From contig DKIT01000058.1 of the NCBI GenBank assembly GCA_002454415.1, positions 24,287-29,553 on the forward strand: 5,267 nucleotides of DNA. Reading direction: 5' to 3'. Made by a program: the position numbers and the translations under genes. Within the stretch, counting starts at the first letter, position 1. Every line of letters begins with the position of its first letter. Under the pieces are notes generated by a model. That model was not told the DNA's origin, made no database searches, and saw only the letters and a program-made list of their open reading frames with translations. Origin of the DNA: Sphingobacterium sp. UBA6711 (GTDB lineage Bacteria; Bacteroidota; Bacteroidia; Sphingobacteriales; Sphingobacteriaceae). Positions 1-5,267 of the stretch are shown here, piece by piece.

Positions 1-959
1 AGAGGAACACCAACACCGGCAATGATACGCGTTGTACAAATTGAACCGGGTCCGATACCCACCTTTACAGCATCTGCACCTGCTTCAGCTAATGCGGTAG
101 CGGCTGCACCAGTAGCGATGTTTCCAACGATTACCTGTAATTCTGGAAACTTGGATTTTACCAATTTCAATTTATCAATTACTCCTTTTGAATGACCATG
201 TGCTGTATCAATCGTCACAACATCAACACCTGCTTTTACCAAAGCTTCTACTCGATCCACTGTATCTGGTGTCACACCAACAGCCGCACCGACCAATAGA
301 CGACCATGGCTATCTTTGGCAGCATTCGGATAATGCTTATATTTTTGGATATCTTTAAAGGTAATTAAGCCTTTTAAGATTCCTTCATTGTTTACAACTG
401 GAAGTTTCTCGATCTTTTCGTTTTGAAGAATCTCTTCTGCTTTCACCAAGTCTGTTCCTTCTGGCGCAACGACAAGATTTTCTTTTGTCATCAGTTCATT
501 GATTGGACGACTCATATCTTTTTGGAAACGAAGATCACGATTGGTCACAATACCTACCAATTGGCCTTTTTCGTTTACAACTGGTATTCCACCGATTTTG
601 TGCTCCTTCATAATGTTGAAGGCATCACCTACTGTTGCTGTTGCCAACAAGGTTACTGGATCCTGAATCATACCGCTCTCCGAACGTTTTACTTTGCGTA
701 CTTCAGCAGCTTGTTCTGCAATTGTCATGTTTTTATGTAACATACCAATACCGCCAGCTTGTGCAATCGCTATTGCTAAATCAGCACCAGTTACCGTATC
801 CATTGCTGCAGAAACCAATGGAATATTTAATTTGATTTTTTTTGTTAGCGAAGTGCTCGTATCAACGTCACGGGGTAAAATTTCAGAATAAGCTGGAATT
901 AATAAGACGTCGTCGTATGTGAGACCTTCTGCTACGAATTTTTGTGGATCTAATTGCAT
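1..959 (-). CDS. guaB: IMP dehydrogenase, N-terminal two thirds (cut by the left window edge)
   Basis: This cytoplasmic enzyme oxidises IMP to XMP with NAD+, the committed step of guanine nucleotide synthesis. The 319 visible codons begin [20 protein letters not shown], the usual bacterial start. The first half of the TIM barrel includes [11 protein letters not shown] (48-58) and [10 protein letters not shown] (69-78). A tandem CBS pair follows at about 96-207, with IGGIPVV and EKLPVV core strands and NRDLRF/FKDIQKY ends; in this family it is a regulatory nucleotide-binding module. The barrel resumes with [11 protein letters not shown] (247-257, Asp251 in the NAD-site position) and [11 protein letters not shown] (301-311), whose Cys308 is the catalytic thiol. 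The window ends 11 residues later, so the mobile flap and C-terminus are not seen; the family is usually about 490 residues. ATG at 959 is the first start after an in-frame stop at 983-981. No Shine-Dalgarno is visible. The identification is very secure. Confidence 0.97.
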   Translation of the reverse strand, partial: MQLDPQKFVAEGLTYDDVLLIPAYSEILPRDVDTSTSLTKKIKLNIPLVSAAMDTVTGADLAIAIAQAGGIGMLHKNMTIAEQAAEVRKVKRSESGMIQDPVTLLATATVGDAFNIMKEHKIGGIPVVNEKGQLVGIVTNRDLRFQKDMSRPINELMTKENLVVAPEGTDLVKAEEILQNEKIEKLPVVNNEGILKGLITFKDIQKYKHYPNAAKDSHGRLLVGAAVGVTPDTVDRVEALVKAGVDVVTIDTAHGHSKGVIDKLKLVKSKFPELQVIVGNIATGAAATALAEAGADAVKVGIGPGSICTTRIIAGVGVP

Positions 960-1182
960 GGCAAATATGTATTGGGTTTTCTATTTGCCAGGCAAATTTA
1001 AGAAAAATAAGCAATAATAAAAAATAAAATATACAAATTACAATTCGTAGACAAATTAGAAACGTTATGAATTATACCACAAATTGAACGCTGCATAAAC
1101 CTCCAAGTTTTTTGGCAAGCTATTTGCTTTTGGTAACACGAAAAGTTATTTTAATTAATGAAAATATAAAGATAAGATAATT
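960..1182. other. Divergent intergenic region between guaB and the barrel-protein gene
   Basis: This 223-bp AT-rich spacer must hold the promoters of two divergent genes. Its visible content is a 15-bp palindrome at 983-997, a TAnnTTTG match reading towards guaB at 1000-993, and three copies of ACAAATT at 1033, 1051 and 1079. A second possible guaB promoter has TTTG at 1083-1080, a 21-nt gap, and TAATTTG at 1058-1052, which is one base short of the consensus. I find no convincing promoter for the plus-strand gene. No coding region or RNA gene is visible. Confidence 0.6.
983..997. promoter_or_regulatory. Palindrome over a possible guaB -7 element (candidate operator)
   Basis: ATTTGCCAGGCAAAT is a perfect inverted repeat with 7-base arms around one central base, ending 24 bp before the guaB start. 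Its right half overlaps TAAATTTG on the minus strand (1000-993), a match to the Bacteroidota -7 form TAnnTTTG. A third half-site, GGCAAAT, lies at 960-966. I see no matching -33 TTTG at normal spacing, so the promoter itself is weakly supported. The symmetry is seen directly; an operator role is inference. Confidence 0.35.
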
Positions 1183-1251
1183 ATGAAAAAGACATTACTA
1201 TCATTAGCTGCTGTAGCAGCATTAGCATTTGGTGCACAAGAGGCAAAAGCA
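1183..1251 (+). other. Signal peptide coding segment of the barrel-like protein
   Basis: These codons give residues 1-23: a Lys-Lys N-region, a Leu/Ala-rich core, and an A-K-A cleavage box followed by Gln-Thr-Pro. The product is therefore expected to cross the inner membrane by the Sec route. The exact cut site is a reading by eye. Confidence 0.75.
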
Positions 1252-1650
1252 CAAACACCTTATAAAACAGCTATTGGTTTAGGTATTGATCTAGGTGATG
1301 GTTCAACGTTTGTAGGCCCTCAAATTAAACACCATTTTAGCGGTGCAAATGTAGGTCAGGCACAAGTACTTTTTGGTGATGGTGCTACCGTTATTGGTGC
1401 AGATTATCAATATACGAAACCCTTATCAGGAGCTAACGGTTTAAATTGGTATGTGGGTGTAGGTCCACAAATCGCCTTTGGTGATGGTGACAGTGCGTTC
1501 GCTATACGTCCCCAGTCGGGCTTGGAAGTTAAAATCCCTGCGGCGCCTTTGGCAGTCCACTTCGACTGGAAGCCTTGGTGGAACTTAAGTAATGAGTCTC
1601 ATTTTTCTGGTGGCCGATTCAGTATTGGATTTAAATTCGCTTTAAAATAA
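1183..1650 (+). CDS. Small secreted outer-membrane beta-barrel-like protein, uncharacterised
   Basis: The 155-residue product starts with a clear Sec signal peptide: MKK, a hydrophobic core (about 4-17), and a likely signal peptidase I cut at AKA|Q (after residue 23). There is no lipobox cysteine. The mature part of about 132 residues alternates polar and hydrophobic residues in roughly eight stretches, beginning YKTAIGLGIDL, STFVGPQIKHHF and GQAQVLF, and ending with RFSIGFKFALK. Many are joined by Gly/Asp/Asn/Ser turns, including the repeated GDG in LGDGS, FGDGA and FGDGD. VGPQI occurs twice, and a Trp-rich stretch (FDWKPWWNL) lies near the end. This suits a small eight-strand outer-membrane barrel of OmpX-like size, but I recognise no named family and cannot assign a function. 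An in-frame TGA at 1159-1161 leaves ATG 1183 as the first start; there is no strong Shine-Dalgarno. It appears monocistronic, ending at the 1701-1736 terminator. Confidence 0.8.
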   Translation: MKKTLLSLAAVAALAFGAQEAKAQTPYKTAIGLGIDLGDGSTFVGPQIKHHFSGANVGQAQVLFGDGATVIGADYQYTKPLSGANGLNWYVGVGPQIAFGDGDSAFAIRPQSGLEVKIPAAPLAVHFDWKPWWNLSNESHFSGGRFSIGFKFALK

Positions 1651-1700
1651 AGAGCCCTTTTATAGAATTATTGATTCATAATATTAGGCAACTAAACAGT

Positions 1701-1736
1701 AAAGGTCCTACTCTATTTTGAGCAGGACCTTTTTTT
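1701..1736 (+). terminator. Rho-independent terminator after the barrel-protein gene
   Basis: AAAGGTCCT (1701-1709) pairs with AGGACCTTT (1724-1732), and CTC/GAG inside can extend the stem past one mismatch. A run of seven T follows the GGACC arm (1730-1736). It lies 50 bp after the stop codon at 1650. The A run on the other side is short, so it probably works mainly on plus-strand transcripts. Confidence 0.9.
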
Positions 1737-1785
1737 ATGAAATAAAATGTGTAAAATATTTCTTTTTTTCTTCAATTCTTCTAAT

Positions 1786-1813
1786 TTTATGCCTTTGACC
1801 TAATTGGCATAAA
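1786..1813. repeat. Inverted repeat upstream of the secDF promoter (copy 1)
   Basis: TTTATGCC (1786-1793) and GGCATAAA (1806-1813) are perfect 8-base inverted arms around a 12-base spacer. The site lies about 30 bp upstream of the secDF -7 element, in the usual place for an activator or upstream repressor site. No T run follows it, so a terminator is unlikely. It resembles copy 2 at 1842-1861. Confidence 0.45.
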
Positions 1814-1841
1814 TAAAGCTTTTCATTCTACAAAAATTTTA

Positions 1842-1849
1842 TACCTTTG
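1842..1849 (+). promoter_or_regulatory. Probable secDF promoter, -7 element
   Basis: TACCTTTG matches the Bacteroidota primary-sigma -7 form TAnnTTTG. The expected upstream element is only approximate: TTTTC at 1820-1824, 17 bp away, in place of TTTG. Transcription would start near 1855, giving a leader of about 85 nt before the ATG at 1940. The element sits in the left part of inverted repeat copy 2. Confidence 0.5.
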
Positions 1850-1861
1850 CCATTCTTGGTA
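1842..1861. repeat. Inverted repeat overlapping the secDF -7 element (copy 2)
   Basis: TACC (1842-1845) and GGTA (1858-1861) are inverted around a 12-base spacer, the same spacer length as copy 1. The surrounding 23 bases (1837-1859) match 1785-1807 at 18 positions. The outer arm bases pair only partly, so this copy is weaker. Its position over the -7 element would suit repression, but this is inference. Confidence 0.35.
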
Positions 1862-1939
1862 AAATGTGATTAAACGAGAACTAATTATCAATTACATAAA
1901 CAGTATTTAACATTAAAATTAATACAATTATAACAGACG

Positions 1940-4921
1940 ATGCAAGGTAAAGGGCTGATTAAACTTTTAGTGATAGTGGTGTCATTAGCGTGTCTATACT
2001 CCCTATCATTTACTTGGGTGACCCGCAATGTGGAGCGAGATGCAGAAAATTTTGCCAAAGGAGATTTGGCAAAAGAAAAAAGCTATCTAGACTCTATGGC
2101 TGGTGAAGTAGTGTACAATTTAGGGTTTGCAAAATACACCTATCGGGAAGCTAAAGCGAACGAACTGGCTTTAGGATTGGATTTGAAAGGTGGTATGAAC
2201 GTGACCATGGAAATTTCGCTGGACGAATTAATTCGCAATTTGGCCAACCATCCAAAAGATGAGAAGTTCAACAAAGCGTTGGACCAAGCGGTAGCGAAAA
2301 GCAAAACTAGCGCAAAAACGGTCGTTGCGCTATTTATGGAAGAATATAAATCCATTGGTGCGACAACTCCGATTTCAACATTCTTTTCAACAAAGGACAA
2401 TGCTTCTTTGATTAAACCGGGTGATTCTGATTCCAAAGTGGAATCATTTCTTCAAAAAGAAGCTGATAACGCAATCCAAAACTCCTATAAAGTACTTCGT
2501 ACACGTATTGACAAATTTGGTGTTGCTTCGCCAAACATTCAGATTCAACAAGGTACAAACCGTATTTTAATTGAACTACCTGGTGTTAAAGACGAAAGCC
2601 GTGTTCGTAACTTGCTTCAAGGTTCCGCAAAATTGGAATTCTATGAAACATACACCAATCAAGAAGTTTACCCTTTATTAGAAAATATTGACAGAACTTT
2701 AGCCTCAACATTGAAAGCTACTGCGGCAACTACTGCTCCAGCAGCGGCTGACTCTAGCAAAAAATCAGATGATTTATTATCGAATCTAACTGGTGGTAAA
2801 AAAGATGGTCAGAAAGACAGCGCAGCTGTAAATTTAGCTCAGAAAAACCCGTTATTTGAAGTGTTACGGCCTGCCGTTTATATGGGTGAAAACCAACAAA
2901 TGGCACTTATGCCAGGTTCAATGGTGGGTATCGCTTCTTTAAAAGATACGGCAAAAGTAAATACTTATCTGCAACGTCCTGAGGTAAAATCAATCCTTCC
3001 TGGGAATCTGAAACTTTTGTGGGCTGTTAAACCTGAACAAAAAACTCCTGAGCAATTATCATTATATGCAATTAAAGGGACTGGACAGGATAATGGAGCT
3101 GTATTAACAGGTGACGTCATCACAGATGCAACCGCAAACTTTGACGAGAAAAACCAACCCGTGGTTGGCATGCAGATGAATAGTGAAGGAGCTCGTGAAT
3201 GGAAAAAAATCACCGCTAAAGCTGCTCAAAATAGAGACGCAATCGCTATTGTCCTTGATAATGTCGTTTACTCCGCACCTTCTGTAAACGGTGAAATCCC
3301 TAATGGTAGCTCATCCATTTCAGGTTCATTTACCGTGGAAGATACCAAAGATTTGGCTAACGTTCTAAAAGCGGGTCGTCTCCCGACTACAGCTAAAATT
3401 GTTGAGGAAGCTATCGTAGGTCCTACTTTGGGTCAGGCTGCTATCGACGCTGGTATCAACTCAGCTGTTATCGGTATCATCGTGGTGATGATCTTTATGA
3501 TCGCATACTATAATACTGCGGGTATTGTTGCAAACATCGCTGTATTGTTAAACGTATTTATCATTATGGGCGTATTAGCATCTTTAAATGCTGTACTTAC
3601 CCTACCAGGTATTGCTGGTATCGTATTGACAATGGGTACTGCTGTCGATGCAAATGTCTTGATTTATGAGCGTATCCGAGAAGAACTTGGCTTAGGAAAA
3701 TCTGTTCGTCAGGCCGTTGCTGATGGTTATAAACATGCCTTACCTTCCATCCTGGATTCGCAGATAACGACCTTTTTGATCGGTATTATCCTTTTCTTAT
3801 TTGGTAGTGGCCCGATCCTAGGTTTTGCAACAACGTTAATGGTGGGAATCATCACATCATTGTTTACTGCAATCTTGGTTACACGTGTTATCTTTGAATG
3901 GATGTTGGCAAAAGACTTCAAAATCAAAGTGTCTTTCCCATGGTCTGCAAATACCTTACATAACGCAAACTTTAAATTCGTTCAAAAACGTAAAATATTT
4001 TACGCTATTTCTATCGTAGCTGTTTTAATATCGGCAGCTTCAATATTCACAAAAGGATTTAGTTTAGGCGTTGATTTTCAAGGTGGACGTACGTACACTG
4101 TACGTTATGACAAACCCGTGGATCCAGAAGCTGTGCGTACCAATTTGGATGAAATATTCCAAAAAACTACTGAGGTAAAAGTATTCGGAGCTTCAAACCA
4201 ACTTCGTGTGACAACAACGTATCACATTGAGGAAACTTCTGATGCAGCAGACAAAGAAGTATTGGATAAATTAAATCAAGGTCTATCAAAAGTAGATGCT
4301 TCTAATAAACATGAGATTCTCTCTTCACAAAAAGTTGGACCAAGTATTGCTTCAGACATCAAGTCTAGAGCTACTAGCTCAGCCGTATTCTCCATTATTA
4401 TTGTAGCAGCTTACATCTTGATCCGTTTCCACAAATGGGAATATTCAATTGGAGCAGCTATCGCAACAATTCACGATGCAGTTATCTTATTGGGATTATT
4501 CTCTATCTTGGACGGCATTGTTCCGTTCTCACTGGATATTGACCAACACTTTGTGGCAGCGATCCTAACAGTAATCGCCTATTCAGTGAATGATACGGTG
4601 GTTGTATTTGACCGTTTAAGAGAATTCGTATCTAAACCGAACGCGCATAATGAAGACCTAGGAGAAGTCGTAAATCATGCGATCAACTCTACATTAAGTA
4701 GAACGATTATTACGTCGTTGACGATCGTATTCGTACTTGCAGTATTATTTATCTTTGGCGGTGAAGTAATCCGTGGTTTCTCATTCGCTATCTTGATTGG
4801 TGTTATTGTAGGAACATACTCTTCGATTATTTTAGCAGCTCCTTCGGTATATGATTTACGCAAAGGAAAACATTTAGCGGAAGGTAATACAGCTAAAAAA
4901 GCTGAGGTTGTAAGACCATAA
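1940..4921 (+). CDS. secDF: Fused SecD-SecF protein translocase subunit (SecDF)
   Basis: SecDF is an inner-membrane RND-superfamily protein that uses proton flow to help SecYEG/SecA release preproteins outside the membrane. The 993-residue product contains both halves in order. The SecD half has TM1 (about 7-26), LGLDLKGGMN (78-87), RTRIDKFGVASPNI (187-200) and LIELPGVKD (210-218) in the large periplasmic P1 domain, then five membrane segments (about 505-650) with GTAVDANVLIYERIRE (566-581). The SecF half has a TM at about 686-704, FSLGVDFQGG (707-716), SSQKVGPSIASDI (795-807), and five further TMs with YSVNDTVVVFDRLRE (881-895) and LSRTI (919-923). Asp570, Asp885 and Arg921 fall in the positions of the proton-pathway residues Asp340, Asp637 and Arg671 of Thermus SecDF. 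Fusion is known in Bacteroidota; at 993 residues it is much longer than Bacillus or Thermus SecDF (about 735), mostly through the P1 region. An in-frame TAA at 1931-1933 fixes the ATG. No yajC adjoins it. Confidence 0.97.
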   Translation: MQGKGLIKLLVIVVSLACLYSLSFTWVTRNVERDAENFAKGDLAKEKSYLDSMAGEVVYNLGFAKYTYREAKANELALGLDLKGGMNVTMEISLDELIRNLANHPKDEKFNKALDQAVAKSKTSAKTVVALFMEEYKSIGATTPISTFFSTKDNASLIKPGDSDSKVESFLQKEADNAIQNSYKVLRTRIDKFGVASPNIQIQQGTNRILIELPGVKDESRVRNLLQGSAKLEFYETYTNQEVYPLLENIDRTLASTLKATAATTAPAAADSSKKSDDLLSNLTGGKKDGQKDSAAVNLAQKNPLFEVLRPAVYMGENQQMALMPGSMVGIASLKDTAKVNTYLQRPEVKSILPGNLKLLWAVKPEQKTPEQLSLYAIKGTGQDNGAVLTGDVITDATANFDEKNQPVVGMQMNSEGAREWKKITAKAAQNRDAIAIVLDNVVYSAPSVNGEIPNGSSSISGSFTVEDTKDLANVLKAGRLPTTAKIVEEAIVGPTLGQAAIDAGINSAVIGIIVVMIFMIAYYNTAGIVANIAVLLNVFIIMGVLASLNAVLTLPGIAGIVLTMGTAVDANVLIYERIREELGLGKSVRQAVADGYKHALPSILDSQITTFLIGIILFLFGSGPILGFATTLMVGIITSLFTAILVTRVIFEWMLAKDFKIKVSFPWSANTLHNANFKFVQKRKIFYAISIVAVLISAASIFTKGFSLGVDFQGGRTYTVRYDKPVDPEAVRTNLDEIFQKTTEVKVFGASNQLRVTTTYHIEETSDAADKEVLDKLNQGLSKVDASNKHEILSSQKVGPSIASDIKSRATSSAVFSIIIVAAYILIRFHKWEYSIGAAIATIHDAVILLGLFSILDGIVPFSLDIDQHFVAAILTVIAYSVNDTVVVFDRLREFVSKPNAHNEDLGEVVNHAINSTLSRTIITSLTIVFVLAVLFIFGGEVIRGFSFAILIGVIVGTYSSIILAAPSVYDLRKGKHLAEGNTAKKAEVVRP
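2705..2839 (+). other. Low-complexity segment within the SecD P1 domain
   Basis: Residues about 256-300 of SecDF are rich in Ala, Thr, Ser, Lys, Asp and Gly (for example ATAATTAPAAADSSKK) and have no hydrophobic core. They sit between KLEFYETY (231-238) and FEVLRPAVYMG (306-316), inside the periplasmic P1 domain. The segment is probably a flexible loop or linker. The reading frame is intact, so it is not a sequencing artefact by frame. Confidence 0.7.
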
Positions 4922-4939
4922 CAGCTTATATTAATACAT

Positions 4940-4970
4940 AAAAAAGGCGTTCGAATGAACGCCTTTTTTT
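4940..4970 (+). terminator. Rho-independent terminator after secDF
   Basis: GGCGTTC (4946-4952) and GAACGCC (4957-4963) form a perfect 7-bp GC-rich stem with a GAAT loop, flanked by six A and seven T that extend it to 13 bp. It starts 18 bp after the secDF stop. The A run on the left means it could also stop transcripts from the other side, but both neighbours are on the plus strand. It separates secDF from the MarR gene. Confidence 0.93.
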
Positions 4971-4986
4971 ATTGCATTCAAATTAC

Positions 4987-5016
4987 TTGTCACACTAAAT
5001 ATTTTAAATATATTTG
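4987..5016 (+). promoter_or_regulatory. Probable promoter of the MarR-family gene
   Basis: TTG (4987-4989), a 19-bp gap, and TATATTTG (5009-5016) match the Bacteroidota -33/-7 arrangement (TTTG, about 19-21 bp, TAnnTTTG). Transcription would start near 5022, giving a leader of only about 12 nt before the ATG at 5034. This is the best promoter match in the window. Confidence 0.6.
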
Positions 5017-5031
5017 TTGTACTAAATATTT
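4994..5031. repeat. Direct repeat ACTAAATATTT around the MarR-gene promoter (candidate operator)
   Basis: ACTAAATATTT occurs at 4994-5004 and again at 5021-5031, 27 bp apart. Each copy contains the palindrome AAATATTT. Between them, ATATTT-T-AAATAT (4999-5011) is a 13-bp inverted repeat that overlaps the -7 element. MarR proteins commonly bind AT-rich palindromes over their own promoters, so self-regulation is plausible, but AT-rich DNA produces such patterns by chance. Confidence 0.4.
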
Positions 5032-5033
5032 GT

Positions 5034-5267
5034 ATGCTAAACGAAAAATTTGACCGCTACTCTTTTATCTTGGATCAAACAGCCAAGAAGGTAAAACAGT
5101 TCGCTCAGTCTTCCTTTGCGGAGAAAGGATTTGACATCACTGTGGATCAATGGACTGTTTTGAAGGCTTTATACGAAACAGATCAACTCTCACAAAAAGA
5201 ACTGGCAAAGCGCTGCGGAAAAGATCAGCCCACACTGACACGGATTGTTGATATTCTTCTTAAAAAT
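5034..5267 (+). CDS. MarR-family transcriptional regulator, N-terminal part (cut by the right window edge)
   Basis: The 78 visible codons encode the N-terminal dimerisation helix and most of the winged helix-turn-helix of a MarR-type DNA-binding protein. The first part (MLNEKFDRYSFILDQTAKKV) is the usual helix 1. FDITVDQWTVLKALYETDQL (about 33-52) fits helix 2, SQKELAKRCGKDQPTLTRIV (53-72) is the helix-turn-helix with its recognition helix, and DILLKN begins the helix before the wing. The wing and C-terminal dimer helices lie outside the window; such proteins are usually about 140-160 residues. Family members act as dimers, mostly repressors released by small phenolic or other ligands or by oxidation; Cys59 is the only cysteine seen. 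The effector and targets cannot be told from this fragment. A terminator and its own promoter separate it from secDF. Confidence 0.88.
   Translation, partial: MLNEKFDRYSFILDQTAKKVKQFAQSSFAEKGFDITVDQWTVLKALYETDQLSQKELAKRCGKDQPTLTRIVDILLKN

Larger units (their letters stand above)
1651..1939. other. Intergenic region between the barrel-protein gene and secDF
   Basis: This 289-bp AT-rich spacer contains no credible gene. The first part holds the terminator of the upstream gene (1701-1736). The middle holds two related inverted repeats (1786-1813 and 1842-1861), the second overlapping a -7 element. The rest (about 1866-1939) is an A/T-rich leader without a Shine-Dalgarno, typical of Bacteroidota messages. 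Confidence 0.7.

Noticed and set aside
423..891. Three plus-strand open frames of 65-105 codons opposite guaB
   Set aside because: They lie antisense to a fully conserved guaB reading frame, overlap each other in different frames, and encode Cys/Phe/Tyr-rich sequence with no recognisable domain.
1069..1076. TATAAT-like sequence on the minus strand in the guaB spacer
   Set aside because: Bacteroidota primary sigma factors use TAnnTTTG rather than TATAAT, and no TTGACA partner is present at normal spacing.
1158..1160. Alternative ATG upstream of the barrel-protein gene
   Set aside because: It is in another frame, and the true frame has a TGA at 1159-1161; only ATG 1183 leads directly into a signal peptide.
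1667..1682. Small inverted repeat ATTAT/ATAAT after the barrel-protein gene
   Set aside because: It has only five A/T pairs and no T run; the strong hairpin at 1701-1736 is the real terminator.
1786..1813. Inverted repeat copy 1 as a transcription terminator
   Set aside because: The loop is 12 bases, the arms are half A/T, and no T run follows, while a strong terminator already lies about 50 bp upstream.
2140..4863. Four minus-strand open frames of 62-98 codons inside secDF
   Set aside because: They are antisense to the intact, motif-rich secDF frame and show no family features, so they are shadows of that gene.

Overview
The window looks like chromosomal DNA from a Bacteroidota species, most likely a Sphingobacterium-like member of Sphingobacteriaceae. 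Four signs point there. The spacers are AT-rich. None of the four starts has a clear Shine-Dalgarno sequence. Promoter-like sites fit the Bacteroidota form (TTG/TTTG near -33 and TAnnTTTG near -7). SecD and SecF are fused in one unusually long polypeptide. This assignment comes from sequence style and protein character, not from a database search.

Layout. On the minus strand, 1-959 holds the first two thirds of guaB (IMP dehydrogenase), which runs off the left edge just after the catalytic-cysteine loop. A 223-bp divergent spacer (960-1182) separates it from a plus-strand gene for a small secreted beta-barrel protein (1183-1650), which ends at a strong terminator (1701-1736). The next spacer (1651-1939) holds a Bacteroidota-type -7 element and a pair of related inverted repeats. 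It leads to secDF (1940-4921), a 993-residue fused SecD-SecF translocase subunit followed by its own terminator (4940-4970). A MarR-family regulator gene starts at 5034 and is cut by the right edge. It is preceded by a good -33/-7 promoter with an 11-bp direct repeat around it.

The genes do not form one pathway. guaB serves guanine nucleotide synthesis. SecDF uses the proton gradient to help preproteins cross the inner membrane, and the small barrel protein, which carries a signal peptide, would be a client of that route. The MarR protein probably controls genes beyond the right edge and perhaps itself. Terminators on both sides of secDF suggest it is transcribed alone. I see no mobile element, CRISPR array, tRNA, rRNA or clear new multi-gene system. 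The most interesting unexplained signals are in the three intergenic regions.
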